Below are positions 35,828 to 44,715 of a stretch of DNA of 64,000 bases, piece by piece. The DNA is taken from assembly GCA_963834725.1 (NCBI GenBank), contig CAWICN010000001.1, positions 310,001-374,000 of the forward strand, given 5' to 3'. Position numbers and translations under genes: made by a program. The notes beneath the pieces are model-generated. The model ran no database searches, was not told the origin of the DNA, and saw nothing but the letters and a program-made list of their open reading frames with translations. How positions within the stretch are numbered: the first letter of the stretch is position 1; the number at the start of each line of letters is the position of its first letter. The DNA comes from PALSA-693 sp963834725. Lineage in GTDB: Bacteria; Actinomycetota; Acidimicrobiia; Acidimicrobiales; Palsa-688.

Positions 35828-36960
35828 TCAATCAAGAACGGCGCGTTCTGCTGCGGTAATGAAGGTCGAGACCAGCTCGCTAGATGGCGGGAGCACCTGC
35901 GTGAGCAGAACGGCCGCCGCCTTGTGGTTGGGCCAGGAGTACCAGAGGGTGCCGAGCCCGCCACCCCAGCCATACCGTGGGCCCGATACGTCGTCATCGG
36001 CGGGCACGATCTGAACCCCGTAACCCCACCCGGCGCCATCGAGGAATGCTTGGGCAGACGGGCGGCCGCGCTGCTCGGCGGTCAGGCAGTCGGTTGTCAT
36101 CGCTGCTACAGCAGCGGGCGTGATCACGCCCGCGCCTCCATCTAGCAGCGCGCCGGCGAAACGCAGCAGGTCCGCCGCGGTGGAGACGAGACCACCGCGG
36201 GCATCGGGAAACGCCGGCGGAGCGGTCCATCGGCTGTCGACCCCGTCGAAGACGACAAGTCCGGCTTCGCTAGCGGCAAAGCACGGCGGTAGTCGGCTCG
36301 GTGGCGCCACGAAGGCGGTGTCGGTCATCCTCAGCGGGTCGAACAGGCGCACACGCAGTAGCTCGTCGAGGGGACGCCCACCGGCTCGAGCGAGGACCAC
36401 GCCCAGTACCGCATAGGCGAGCTCGTAGCGCCAGACGGTGCCGGGCTGATCCACCAGGGGTAGCTCGGCAAAGCGCGCAATCCACGCGTCGGGACTAAGG
36501 GGCACGGAGGGATCAGGCGGGCCCATACCGAGCCCTGCGCCCGCCGCGGCCGCCACCGCCAGGCAGTCGGTCTCGAATACGAATCCGAACCCGAGACGCA
36601 TAGTCAGCAAGTCCTCGACCGTTATCAGGCGTTCGGCGCCACGGTGTCCTCAAGCGGGCCGTCGAGTCGGGCCAGGACCCGCCTGTCGGCGAGCTCGGGC
36701 ACGAAACGCTCAACCGGATCGTCTAGAGCGAGCACGCCCTCCTCAGCAAGCGACAGCGCCAGCACAGCAACCATCGGCTTCGTGTTTGAGCTGATGCGCA
36801 CCAGCGTGTCCACGGTTATCGGCGAGTCACCGCCAGGGGCCATCGAGCCGGCAGCACCCAAAGACACTCGGCCGTCACGGAGAAGGCCCACGACTGCGCC
36901 CGGGATCGCTCCCGAAGCAACAAACGAACCGATGGCGTCCAGCAGCACGTCAGTTGTCAC
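35828..36960 (-). pseudogene. EstB/class C beta-lactamase-like serine hydrolase, one frameshift
   Basis: From GTG 36960 the first frame reads VLLDAIGSFVASGAIPGAVV, ISSNTKPMVAVLALSLAEEG and DDPVERFVPELADRRVLARL, with the nucleophile motif S-N-T-K. It hits a stop at 36625 after a shift; the other frame continues ERLITVEDLLTMRLGFGF, PLVDQPGTVWRYELAYAVLG, LRVRLFDPLRMTDTAFVAPP, RGGLVSTAADLLRFAGALLD and WGGGLGTLWYSWPN. The W.Y....DVLG..(I/L)AR..G segment marks EstB-like esterases. One single-base shift in a glycine/arginine context near 36625 separates otherwise complete halves, so it may be an error rather than a true lesion. Confidence 0.75.
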
Positions 36961-37272
36961 GCGACCATCATGGCAAGTCCATCCCGCCACGAAACGACGC
37001 ACCGACAAAACTCAGTTTTGGGAGGCGCATACCACCAATCTTGCGTTATGCCACGGTCTGGCCCTGGGATTCTGGGCTACCTCAGCTGAACGATATGGGC
37101 GAGTCATCTGTGCGTTATGTGAGTGCATAGTCATGTCGGCCGCTCCGCGCTTGCCCCTGGGAATCGTTTCGGCGCTTCGATCATCTCGACCCTCGGGTCC
37201 CGATCCGACGTTGCGCTCGCCGCTAGCAGTTTCCGCGTACCCGGCGAGAATGGGAGAACCCGGTAGCCATCG

Positions 37273-37899
37273 CTAGCGGGACTCGCCGTCCAGGCGACTC
37301 CTGATGGCCGATCGAGCGCGATCGATGACCGCGAAGTCATCGTGAAGGACGCTGAAGATGGTTGTGCCGGTGAGGATTGCACCGAGTTCGAACGCGAGCT
37401 GCTGGGGATCGGTGTCGGGTTGCAGTTCACCCTTGTCGACGGCCGCGCTGGCTTCGCGGCCCAGCAGGTCACGCCATTGCTGCTGGATGCGGGCGACTTC
37501 GTCATGGACGCGTCCGGGGCGACCACCGATTTCGGCGGAGGCTGAGACGAAGAAACAGCCGCCCGGAAAGATGCGGCGCTCTACATAGGACAGGAAACCC
37601 TCACAGAGGCCGAGCAGGCGTTGGTGCCCCGGCTCTGCCGCCTTGACGGCCGGAGTGACGACCTCGGTGGTGAAGCTGTCTCGCGCTGCATGGATGGTCG
37701 CCAGCTGGAGTTCTTCCTTGGATCCGAAGAGGGCGTAGACGCTGCTCTTCGCGATGCCGGTGACCTCAGCAAGCCGTCCAATCGAGAGGCCTTCGATGCC
37801 CTCGATCGTGGCCAGCCGCGCCGCCTGCTCGACGATGCGGGCGCGCGACCGCTCCCCCGGGGCCCGGGTCTGCTTCTTTGGGCTCTCTTCTACGGTCAT
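37273..37899 (-). CDS. TetR/AcrR-family transcriptional regulator
   Basis: A 208-residue repressor. N-terminal helix-turn-helix: RARIVEQAARLATIEGIEGL, SIGRLAEVTGIAKSSVYALF, GSKEELQLATIHAARDSF. The ligand domain (RIFPGGCFFVSASAEIGGRP, DPQQLAFELGAILTGTTIFS) resembles the subgroup with the F.GGCF motif seen in YxaF/LmrA-like regulators. ATG 37899 is preferred to an upstream methionine because the HTH spacing then fits the family. Divergent from a methyltransferase, with a palindromic site in the 90-base gap that it likely binds. Confidence 0.9.
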   Translation of the reverse strand: MTVEESPKKQTRAPGERSRARIVEQAARLATIEGIEGLSIGRLAEVTGIAKSSVYALFGSKEELQLATIHAARDSFTTEVVTPAVKAAEPGHQRLLGLCEGFLSYVERRIFPGGCFFVSASAEIGGRPGRVHDEVARIQQQWRDLLGREASAAVDKGELQPDTDPQQLAFELGAILTGTTIFSVLHDDFAVIDRARSAIRSRLDGESR

Positions 37900-37935
37900 C
37901 GCAGTCGTTCCCTCTCGCTCGGCTTGGCATTGCAT

Positions 37936-37977
37936 CTTAGACGTCGTTTAAAGTTCTTGTACGGTCGTGCGTCTAAG
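37936..37977. promoter_or_regulatory. Probable TetR operator
   Basis: Between the divergent TetR and methyltransferase genes, CTTAGACG at 37936-37943 is repeated inverted as CGTCTAAG at 37970-37977. The left arm is also part of a near-perfect palindrome TTAGACGTCGTTTAA (37937-37951, one mismatch). The right arm overlaps the AAGGAGG ribosome-binding site of the methyltransferase. Position and symmetry fit autoregulation by the TetR protein. Confidence 0.6.
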
Positions 37978-37988
37978 GAGGGAGATGA

Positions 37989-38774
37989 ATGTCGCAAGGC
38001 ACCACGGGCTGGAACGAAGCGGGACGGGGATGGGGCCTGCGGGCCACCGAATGGGCGTACCTGGTAGAGCACTACCCGGTTCCCGCTTATGAGCTGGTCC
38101 TCGATCGACTGGGCGTCAACGCCGGCGTTCGTCTCCTGGACATCGCATGTGAGTCCGGCCTTGCGACCTCGATGGCTGCCCGCAGAGGTGCTGTGGCGTC
38201 GGGAATCGATGCCTCCGAACAACTCATCAGGATTGCCGCGGCGCCTGCCCCCAGTGGAAGATCGAAACGGAGGACATATTCGCGCTGCCCTTCCCCGATG
38301 CCAGTTTCGATGTCGCCACCAGCTTCAACGGCATCTGGAAAGGACGCGAGGGTGCGCTCGAAGAGGCGAGACGAGTTCTGACCCCCGAGGGCCGCATCGG
38401 GGTCACCTTCTGGGGACGCCCCGAGCGGAACGGGCTCCGGCCCTACATCCTCAAAGCCTTCGAACTCTCTCTCGCCAGCCATGGTGCCGCCAGCATGGAC
38501 CAGGGCGACACTCGAAACGTCATCGTTGACCTGCTAACCAGTACAGGATTTGGCGACGTGGAGCAGAGGACTGTCGACGTCGTCAGCGAGTTGCCCGATG
38601 TTGGGACGACCATCCGCGCCTGCGCTGCCGCCGGGCCGTCAGTGCCTGCAATCGAGGCGGTCGGATACGACGATTACTGCCGCTCTCTGACCGAAGTGAT
38701 CGCCCCGCCCTATGTGGAAGGACTAGGTGCGAATCACAGCCGAGTTCGGTTGGGCAACCGCTCGTCTCGCATAG
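37989..38774 (+). pseudogene. SAM-dependent methyltransferase, two frameshifts
   Basis: Starts at ATG 37989 with a strong AAGGAGG: WNEAGRGWGLRATEWAYLVE, GVNAGVRLLDIACESGLATS (SAM motif I, D-I-A-C-E-S-G) and GIDASEQLIRIA. Frame shifts near 38255 to WKIETEDIFALPFPDASFDV, ATSFNGIWKGREGALEEARR and VLTPEGRIGVTFWGRPERNG, STGFGDVEQRTVDVVSELPD, VGYDDYCRSLTEVIAPPYVE, then shifts again to RITAEFGWATARLA and TAG at 38772. A class I methyltransferase controlled by the divergent TetR. Some residues between motif I and the second fragment are missing, suggesting a small deletion. Confidence 0.7.
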
Positions 38775-38983
38775 CAGCGCACCCATCACCCGACCGCGAT
38801 CTGAGCTCCCGCCCGTGGCACCGGATAGTGGCACCGGATAACAGTCCTTCACTCGGCGTGCTGGGACACCCTGGCTCTCAAGGCCTGCCTGACATTCTGG
38901 GGCAGGCGACCACTTCCAGAGATATGGTCCGAATCGGACATTGGTCATCGTCGGGCCTCGGCTTGGACGGAGGAGGACTCGCT

Positions 38984-39385
38984 ATGCCGAAAGCAATCAA
39001 GGGGAACGCAGGCCGAAAGCCGCCAGAACCCGCGGCGAACCACTCGGGCATCGACGATTGGTTTCGGCGCCAGACGCCGCATCTCCAGCCCGTCGTCAAG
39101 CGGTTGGACGAGACGATCCGAGCGACAATCCCGGGCCTTCACTACGCCGTCAAGTGGAAGAGGCCGTACTACGGATTACCAGAACTCGGGTGGATCATCG
39201 AGCTGGCCGCCTACGACGTCTCCGTGAATGTCGTCTTCCTCGGCGGCGCGGACTTCGACCTCTCACCGCCACTCGGGACCACCGACCGGACCCGGTACAT
39301 CAAGGTGACCACGGTCGAGGACACCCAGCAACCGGAGCTGCACAAGTGGATCGAGGAGGCGAGCCGCACGCCGGGCTGGATGTGA
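38984..39385 (+). CDS. DUF1801 (YdhG-like) protein
   Basis: A 133-residue protein starting at ATG 38984 behind GGAGGAGG. Residues about 22-133 are DUF1801: GIDDWFRRQTPHLQPVVKRL, DETIRATIPGLHYAVKWKRP, YYGLPELGWIIELAAYDVSV, NVVFLGGADFDLSPPLGTTD and RYIKVTTVEDTQQPELHKWI. The family is related to an iron-chaperone/frataxin-like fold (YdhG); a physiological role is not established. The basic N-terminus (MPKAIKGNAGRKPPEPA) is an extension. No operon partners. Confidence 0.88.
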   Translation: MPKAIKGNAGRKPPEPAANHSGIDDWFRRQTPHLQPVVKRLDETIRATIPGLHYAVKWKRPYYGLPELGWIIELAAYDVSVNVVFLGGADFDLSPPLGTTDRTRYIKVTTVEDTQQPELHKWIEEASRTPGWM

Positions 39386-39560
39386 AGGGCATCACTCGAA
39401 AGTGACGATTTCCGTGCGACTTCGCCCTGGCGTGTCCCTCATCGTTCTCCGACCCGCTTGGACACCGAGTGCTCGGACTAATGGGACGGTCCAACTGAGC
39501 GTCTCGAGCAGGGCCGGGTCGGTCGGCCTGCTGGGAGTGCCGTGGCTTAAGATCAAGGGT

Positions 39561-40349
39561 GTGAGCGAGGCAGCGGACTACGCGTTCCCTCATGCGGCCG
39601 AAGAGGAGTCGCGCCGTCTTGAGCTCTTCGAGCAACGTCTCGACCCGCTCACGAAGCGGCGTATCGAGCGCCTTGGAGTCACCAAGGGCGCGAGGTGTCT
39701 GGAGATCGGTGGGGGCCGAGGGTCGATCACCCGGTGGCTGTCTGAACTGGTCGGCCCCACCGGAGGCGTGACTGCCACCGACCTGCAGGCTGGGTTCCTG
39801 AGCGGGATAGACGCGTCGAACCTGGAGGTCCTGCGCCACGACATCCGCACCGACGTGTTCCCGGCTGGCTCTTTCGATCTCGTGCACACGCGAGCGGTGC
39901 TCACGCACGTGTCTCCCGATGTGGATCTCCTCCGGCGGATTGTGACTTGGTTGGCTCCTGGCGGGTGGTTGCTGTTGGAGGAACCAGATTTCGGCATGTG
40001 GATCGGCGACGCCGACCCCGTGTGGGCGGCACATCCGCACGCCGCCCGGCAGGCCTTCCCGAACATGTCGGTCTCCGAAGGTCGACTTCTGCTGCGCCAG
40101 GTCCACGAGCTCGGCCTCGCAGATGTCGGCGCCGACGCCGAGATTGACATCATCCAGAGCGGCACGTCCCTGGCTGAGTTCTACCGGCTCAGTATGGCCG
40201 CTCTGGCCCCGCCGACGGTACAAGTTGGGGCGCTCAGTCCCGAGCAGGCAAGGGCGCTTATCGACCGGCCTGGCGACGACGACTTCCTCGCCTGCGGAAT
40301 GGTCCACATCGGCGTGTGGGGCCGGGCCGCCGATCGGCTGACAGTCTGA
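39561..40349 (+). CDS. Class I SAM-dependent methyltransferase
   Basis: A 262-residue methyltransferase. GTG 39561 is preferred: from it the sequence opens with the family-like VSEAADYAFPHAAEEESRRL, whereas upstream residues are not conserved. SAM motif I is GARCLEIGGGRGSITRWLSE; the acidic motif II follows at GGVTATDLQAGFL, then SFDLVHTRAVLTHVSPDVDL and LAPGGWLLLEEPDF. The C-terminus (SGTSLAEFYRLSMAALAPPT) is characteristic of small-molecule O- or C-methyltransferases of actinobacteria. The acceptor is unknown. Confidence 0.88.
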   Translation: MSEAADYAFPHAAEEESRRLELFEQRLDPLTKRRIERLGVTKGARCLEIGGGRGSITRWLSELVGPTGGVTATDLQAGFLSGIDASNLEVLRHDIRTDVFPAGSFDLVHTRAVLTHVSPDVDLLRRIVTWLAPGGWLLLEEPDFGMWIGDADPVWAAHPHAARQAFPNMSVSEGRLLLRQVHELGLADVGADAEIDIIQSGTSLAEFYRLSMAALAPPTVQVGALSPEQARALIDRPGDDDFLACGMVHIGVWGRAADRLTV

Positions 40350-41100
40350 TCGCTGGGTCTTCGGCTGACGGTCGCGAGGGGACGACCAATGCCTACAGGC
40401 GGCGCCGAGCGTGATTCGACGCTGTCGCCAATAGCGGGCGCTCGGGGATGCCTTGATGAGAGCTGGGCCGCCGACGTTGTGGGTCAGGTAGGGCTCAATC
40501 GGTACGCCGGTGGCCGATGACGGCAGGGAGGCCAGCGGGCCGGATCTCGGCTCCGAATGAGGCGATAATCCTCGCGTCAACCGATCTGCGCCGACCGTGT
40601 CTTCATCCTCGACTATTCCCTCCCACCGGATGGACACGTGATCCAGTCGCGGCTGACGGAGGCCTTCGCCCTTAGGCGCCCGGAAGTGTTCTTGTGAAAT
40701 GCTCAGCCCACGACCGCCTCACACTATCGTGATCCCGGAGTTGGTGCACGCCTATCGGCGCAGACCGGCAACACGCTCGCCGGTCGATGAGGCAGCGGTC
40801 GCCCGTGGACGGGCAGGATTGTGGCTGGCGGTGTGAGGCCGGCCACCGGATGCTGCTCGAGGAACCCAAGCTCACCTGGGCCATGCGCCGAGTTCGAATC
40901 GGTGCCGACCCGGCGACGAGGGTGCCGGTCGGCCAGGTCCGCCGTCGGGTCATGCAGCTAGAGGAGGTCGGCATGACCAGGGGGCCCAGATTGCGACCCG
41001 GGGTTAGAGTCAGCGCGGCGAGAGGAGGAACCCTTCTCCACGAGCAGGCCTGACCTGGACGGCCCGCACCCAACCCCCGACGGGTCGGCTGCGGGTGCAG
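40350..41100. other. Gene-free stretch of 750 bases
   Basis: No recognisable gene. A plus-strand frame around 40787-41053 (MRQRSPVDGQDCGWRCEAGH...) has an arginine-rich composition typical of an antisense shadow. Near 41057-41096 there is a weak GC hairpin (GCACCC pairing with GGGTGC) that could serve as a bidirectional terminator for flanking genes. Confidence 0.4.
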
Positions 41101-41295
41101 TCAAAACTGCGGTCGCGGCGCCGGATCGACGTCAGGGTGCCACGCCGGGGCGGTGTGGGCCGGGCTGGCCGGGGCAACCGATCGGACTACGGCCGTGAGC
41201 TGGCGCAACAGCTCGGCGATCTCGTCAAGCCGTCGGTTCGCTTCGCCTAGGCCTTTTTCCACCTGGGCGAGGATGTCGTGTTCAGTCATGCCCAT
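41101..41295 (-). CDS. Small coiled-coil protein
   Basis: A 64-residue protein from ATG 41295: MTEHDILAQVEKGLGEANRR then LDEIAELLRQLTAVVRSVAP. The first half has a clear heptad pattern (I..V...L..A...L..I..LL..L) predicting a short amphipathic or coiled-coil helix; the C-terminal 25 residues are proline-rich. GGGAGGTCC lies just upstream. No family is recognised. It could be an adaptor or tail of a larger complex. Confidence 0.45.
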   Translation of the reverse strand: MGMTEHDILAQVEKGLGEANRRLDEIAELLRQLTAVVRSVAPASPAHTAPAWHPDVDPAPRPQF

Positions 41296-41739
41296 CGGGA
41301 CCTCCCGGGTACCTCTTGACATGAAGCGACCCTACCCCCGAAGAGGAGTCCGTGGCCGAACTGTTCCTACGGCGCCCCAGCGCAGCAAGCCGCCGACCCT
41401 GCTCTAGGAGCCAATCATGGGTTGATAGACAGCCAGCAGGTAGGACGATCACGAAACATCACCCCCCGGATTGCCGTTCCCCGTGCCCCCGCCAGCGCTC
41501 CCGGGGCCGATGCCGAGCGAACGTTCAAGCGTCGCATTCTTACCCGAACCGTTCGTGGCGATAAGTAAAGGATCCGTCGTGGCGAGTGCCACGCACCGGA
41601 GCGTTATTCCGATCCCATCGACGACCGGACGCTTGGCAATGCGTACAGCGTGCCCGCGAAAAACTTGATCGGGATCATCGGCGATGATCATGGTGCCGCT
41701 GCTGCACGCGGTTCGCGGCTTGTGTAGGTTACCAGCCTG

Positions 41740-41920
41740 GTGCGAGCCATCCAGGTTCACGAGCTGACCGGACCGGCGACGGGCCTCTCGCTGGTCGACA
41801 TTGCCGAGCCACCGCCCGATCATCGCCTGTCACCCGGCCAAGGGGTGATCATCGACGTCCGGAGCGCCAGCGTGGCATTCCCTAAGTTACTCCAGACCCG
41901 AGGGGAACATCAGATCAAGC
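41740..41920 (+). pseudogene. Zinc-type quinone oxidoreductase / alcohol dehydrogenase, cut off by an IS fragment
   Basis: From GTG 41740: VRAIQVHELTGPATGLSLVD, IAEPPPDHRLSPGQGVIIDV, RSASVAFPKLLQTRGEHQIK. This is the first about 58 residues of the MDR (zinc-binding dehydrogenase/quinone oxidoreductase) family, normally 320-340 residues. Similarity stops at QIKP, exactly where the ISAzo13-like fragment on the opposite strand begins (41910-41930). The gene was evidently truncated by that element or by a deletion next to it. Confidence 0.75.
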
Positions 41921-42518
41921 CTGACTCCAACCCGGCATACAGCGGCCGCTGACGCTCATCCAGCAGGCTGTAGAACAACACGATGGCCGCCTTGATCTCC
42001 TCGGGCAGAACCCGCAGGCCGGCCCCCAACCCCAAAACGTCGGGAGCGGCGTCATAGACCTGGCGGGCGGCCAGCTGCTGGCGGCGGGTGGGCGGATCGG
42101 CCGACAGGTACACGTAGCGGCCGGCCAGCTGCTGCCGGGCCAGCCGCTCGGCGCGGACCAACTCCAACAGCGCCGCCTTGGGCTCCACGTGCAACACCGA
42201 CTCCAGCTCGGCGGCGTCAAAGCCGGCCTCGGAGGCGCCCACCAGGGCCTCCACGCTGGCCACCAGGGTGCCGAACTGGGAGAACCACACCGAGCGGAAC
42301 GACCACAACCCCAGCTCATCGAAGCGGGCCAACTCGTCCAGGGTGTAATAGCGACCCCGATGCGAATAGCTGGTGCGATAGTCCACGCTCTCCAGCTTGC
42401 GGAACACCGTGGCGTCCGCCTGGGTTGCCAACGCCGCCTTGAGCTCGCTCATGGTGGCCATCTTGCGAGCCCGCAGCAGGCGGATCAGGTCTTCGGCGTG
42501 GTATCGCTCACGTCGCAT
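41910..42518 (-). mobile_element. ISAzo13-like element fragment, copy 2 (winged-helix helper protein)
   Basis: A 202-residue intact frame from ATG 42518: RRERYHAEDLIRLLRARKMA, TMSELKAALATQADATVFRK, LESVDYRTSYSHRGRYYTLD, ELARFDELGLWSFRSVWFSQ, AELESVLHVEPKAALLELVR, then LPEEIKAAIVLFYSLLDERQ and RPLYAGLE, where similarity ends. It matches copy 1 (14726-15520) nearly residue for residue but lacks the transposase start that copy 1 retains, and has no frameshift. The protein reads as a helix-turn-helix regulator with a C-terminal transposase-leading linker. A palindrome sits directly before the ATG. Confidence 0.75.
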
Positions 42519-42519
42519 T

Positions 42520-42557
42520 ATGAGAGCATTCCTCCTAGCTAGGAGTAACTCTCTCAT
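42520..42557. promoter_or_regulatory. Nested palindrome before the ISAzo13-like helper gene
   Basis: A perfect 14-bp palindrome CTCCTAGCTAGGAG (42532-42545) sits centrally between an outer inverted pair ATGAGAG (42520-42526) and CTCTCAT (42551-42557), with five-base spacers on both sides. Its symmetry centre is the same for both pairs. It lies immediately upstream of the ATG at 42518 and resembles an operator for the encoded winged-helix protein, or a terminal structure of the element. Confidence 0.65.
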
Positions 42558-42722
42558 AACCTGTGGGTGCGGTGGTGGACTCGACTCCCACACCTGACCG
42601 TCTGAAAACCCCAGCACTACAAGGCCTACCCCACCCCGACGGTTACATTGCGGGGCAACTGCGACTACCTCGATGATGAGAGGAGTATGCTCCAAACCCT
42701 GGACTTATTGTTGAGTCAGCCC

Positions 42723-42899
42723 TTAGTCGGTCTCGCAGTCGGCGCCGCAGGTGGGGCACTTGTAGGGCTTGCGCTTGGCCATGGAACGCCGGATCGAGTT
42801 GATAAGCGGCGGGAAGGTGACCTTCGGGATCTCCCTGACCGCCTCGACCTCGCCGTGAGTCGGGCAGTCGCCGGTAGTCGTCTGCGTTTCTGTGGCCAT
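42723..42899 (-). CDS. Small zinc-ribbon protein
   Basis: A 58-residue protein from ATG 42899: MATETQTTTGDCPTHGEVEA, REIPKVTFPPLINSIRRSMA, KRKPYKCPTCGADCETD. CPTHG near the N-terminus and CPTCGADC near the C-terminus form a probable zinc ribbon. GAGG lies ten or so bases upstream. It starts about 30 bases after the ABC-2 permease stop on the same strand and may be the third gene of that operon. No function is known to me; it could be a regulatory accessory of the exporter. Confidence 0.65.
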   Translation of the reverse strand: MATETQTTTGDCPTHGEVEAVREIPKVTFPPLINSIRRSMAKRKPYKCPTCGADCETD

Positions 42900-42928
42900 G
42901 TGACGGTCCTCCTTACAGGGCAAAGTGG

Positions 42929-43720
42929 TCAGCGGCCGAGGGGGAGCCAGCTGAAGCGTCGCAGGGCGACGACGAGCCCGGCGACGCCCCAGGCGGCGAC
43001 GATGAGGAGGTCGGTCCACGCCAGCCCGGCGCCCTTGGTGTGCGGGTTGTAGGCGGTAAGCAAGGCGCTAGCGAGGTGGCGAACCGGGAACAGGGCGCCG
43101 AAGTCGGCCAGCCACCCGGGCAGCTGGGTCACGGCGACGAACACCCCCGAGATGAAGTAGAGGGGAAGCATCACGCCCTGCGTCACCGGCTGGGCGGAGT
43201 CCTGATCGTGGATGAACGACGCCACCGCATAGGCGAGGCAGCAGAACGAGAGGGTCCCAACCAGGACAGTGAGGACGAGGGCGGGAGCGGTCCGGGCAGG
43301 GACGTGGGCGTGGAACCCGGCCCAGCCGATCACGAGGAGCAGCACCGAGGTAGCGACGGCGGTGACCACCGCCGCCAGCGACCGCCCGGCTATGAGCGAA
43401 AAGGCCGGGACGGGAGTGGCGCGGCGGCGCTTGAGCACCCCCGTCTCACGTTGGGCGGTGATCGACACCGTGAGGTTGATAAAGGCAGCCGCGATGATGC
43501 CGAGGGTCATAATGCCAGGGACGTAGGAGACCGACGAGTCGATGCGCCCGCCGCTCACCTTCACCGTGCCGGTGAAGATTGAGGCGAAGATCACCAGGAA
43601 CATCACGGGCAGGACGAGGGTGAAGAACTGCGCCTGGCGATTGCGAACCAGTGCCCGCATGTCGAACCGGAACTGGTGCAGCCCCACCGCTCCTGCCGAC
43701 CGCTGGTGGGGCTGGGTCAT
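42929..43720 (-). CDS. ABC-2 type transporter permease
   Basis: A 263-residue six-helix permease starting at ATG 43720. Segments: FDMRALVRNRQAQFFTLVLP, VMFLVIFASIFTGTVKVSGG, YVPGIMTLGIIAAAFINLTV, ITAQRETGVLKRRRATPVPA (the E..TGVLKR.R.TP coupling motif), FSLIAGRSLAAVVTAVATSV, CCLAYAVASFIHDQDSAQPV, VMLPLYFISGVFVAVTQLPG and FPVRHLASALLTAYNP. It overlaps its ATPase partner by four bases (ATGA). DrrB/NodJ-like exporters of this type export lipids, antibiotics or drugs. Substrate unknown. Confidence 0.93.
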   Translation of the reverse strand: MTQPHQRSAGAVGLHQFRFDMRALVRNRQAQFFTLVLPVMFLVIFASIFTGTVKVSGGRIDSSVSYVPGIMTLGIIAAAFINLTVSITAQRETGVLKRRRATPVPAFSLIAGRSLAAVVTAVATSVLLLVIGWAGFHAHVPARTAPALVLTVLVGTLSFCCLAYAVASFIHDQDSAQPVTQGVMLPLYFISGVFVAVTQLPGWLADFGALFPVRHLASALLTAYNPHTKGAGLAWTDLLIVAAWGVAGLVVALRRFSWLPLGR

Positions 43721-44688
43721 TCGGGCTCCTTGGCGATCGGGTCGGTGAGCTCGAGGTACACGTCCTCGAGGGTCGGTCGGCGGACGTCGAGGTCGTCCAG
43801 ACGGAAGCCGAGCGGGATGGCCCAGTCGGCCAGCACCTGGACGTGGGCGAGCGGGCTTTCGCTGCGGACCACGACCACGCCGCCGCCCTTCGCCTCGGCG
43901 AGCGGCCGGAGGGGTCCGGGCAGGTCTCCCGTACCCAGCCCATCGGGGATGGTGAAGCGGATGGCAGCGGTCATGCGATCTCGGCCACCCAGCGTCCGCG
44001 GCGTCCCCTCGGCGACGATCTGCCCGGCCGACAGCACCACGATGCGGTCGGCCAGATACTCGGCCTCGTCCATGAAGTGAGTGGTCAGGAAGATGGTCTT
44101 GCCCAGGCGCCGGAGGCCGGCGATGACCTCCCAGGCGGCGCGGCGGGCGGACGGGTCGAAGCCGGTGGTGGGTTCGTCGAGGAACACGACCTCGGGGTCG
44201 CCGATTAGGGACAGGGCCACGTCGAGGCGCCGGCGCTGGCCTCCGGAGAGGTGGCTGGCCATGGAGTCGACTTGCTCGGTCAGCCCGACGAGGCCGATCG
44301 TCTCCCGCACGTCGCGCGGGGCCGGGTAGTAGCCGGCGTACATCTCGAGGCACTCGCGCACGGAAAGGCCCGGCTCGGGCTCGGACTCCTGGAGGACGAC
44401 GCCCACACGGTCACGCCAGGGCCGGCCGGCGTGGGCGGGGTCGACGCCGAGCACGCTCACCTCACCGTCGGTACGCTGGCGGAACCCCTCGAGGATCTCG
44501 ACGGTCGTCGTCTTGCCCGCCCCGTTGGGGCCGAGGAATGCGAAGATCTCGCCGTGGTGGACGTCAAAGTCGATGCCCTTGACCGCCTGCCGGCGTCCGT
44601 ACTTCTTAACGAGCCCCTTGACCCGTACCACCGGTTCGCCCTGCACGGGGGGGCTGACGGCCGGTGCGACGTCGACCTGTTCGCCCAT
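43717..44688 (-). CDS. ABC transporter ATP-binding protein (DrrA-like)
   Basis: A 323-residue ATPase. ATG 44688 is set by AGGAG five bases upstream. Walker A is GPNGAGKTTTVEILEGFRQR, the Q-loop VGVVLQESEPEPGLSVRECL, the signature LSGGQRRRLDVALSLIGDPE and Walker B EVVFLDEPTTGFDPSARRAA with the H-loop TTHFMDEAEYLADRIVVLSA. The C-terminal 90 residues form the DrrA-type extension, ending LDDLDVRRPTLEDVYLELTD. Stop overlaps the permease start. Forms an efflux pump with that permease. Confidence 0.95.
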   Translation of the reverse strand: MGEQVDVAPAVSPPVQGEPVVRVKGLVKKYGRRQAVKGIDFDVHHGEIFAFLGPNGAGKTTTVEILEGFRQRTDGEVSVLGVDPAHAGRPWRDRVGVVLQESEPEPGLSVRECLEMYAGYYPAPRDVRETIGLVGLTEQVDSMASHLSGGQRRRLDVALSLIGDPEVVFLDEPTTGFDPSARRAAWEVIAGLRRLGKTIFLTTHFMDEAEYLADRIVVLSAGQIVAEGTPRTLGGRDRMTAAIRFTIPDGLGTGDLPGPLRPLAEAKGGGVVVVRSESPLAHVQVLADWAIPLGFRLDDLDVRRPTLEDVYLELTDPIAKEPE

Positions 44689-44715
44689 GAGCACTCCTCG
44701 CGCCGGGATAAGCAT

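Noticed and set aside
40787..41053. Plus-strand frame with several Cys/Arg residues
   Set aside because: Looked like a short DNA-binding protein, but the cysteine spacing fits no zinc finger and the arginine bias is typical of antisense frames.
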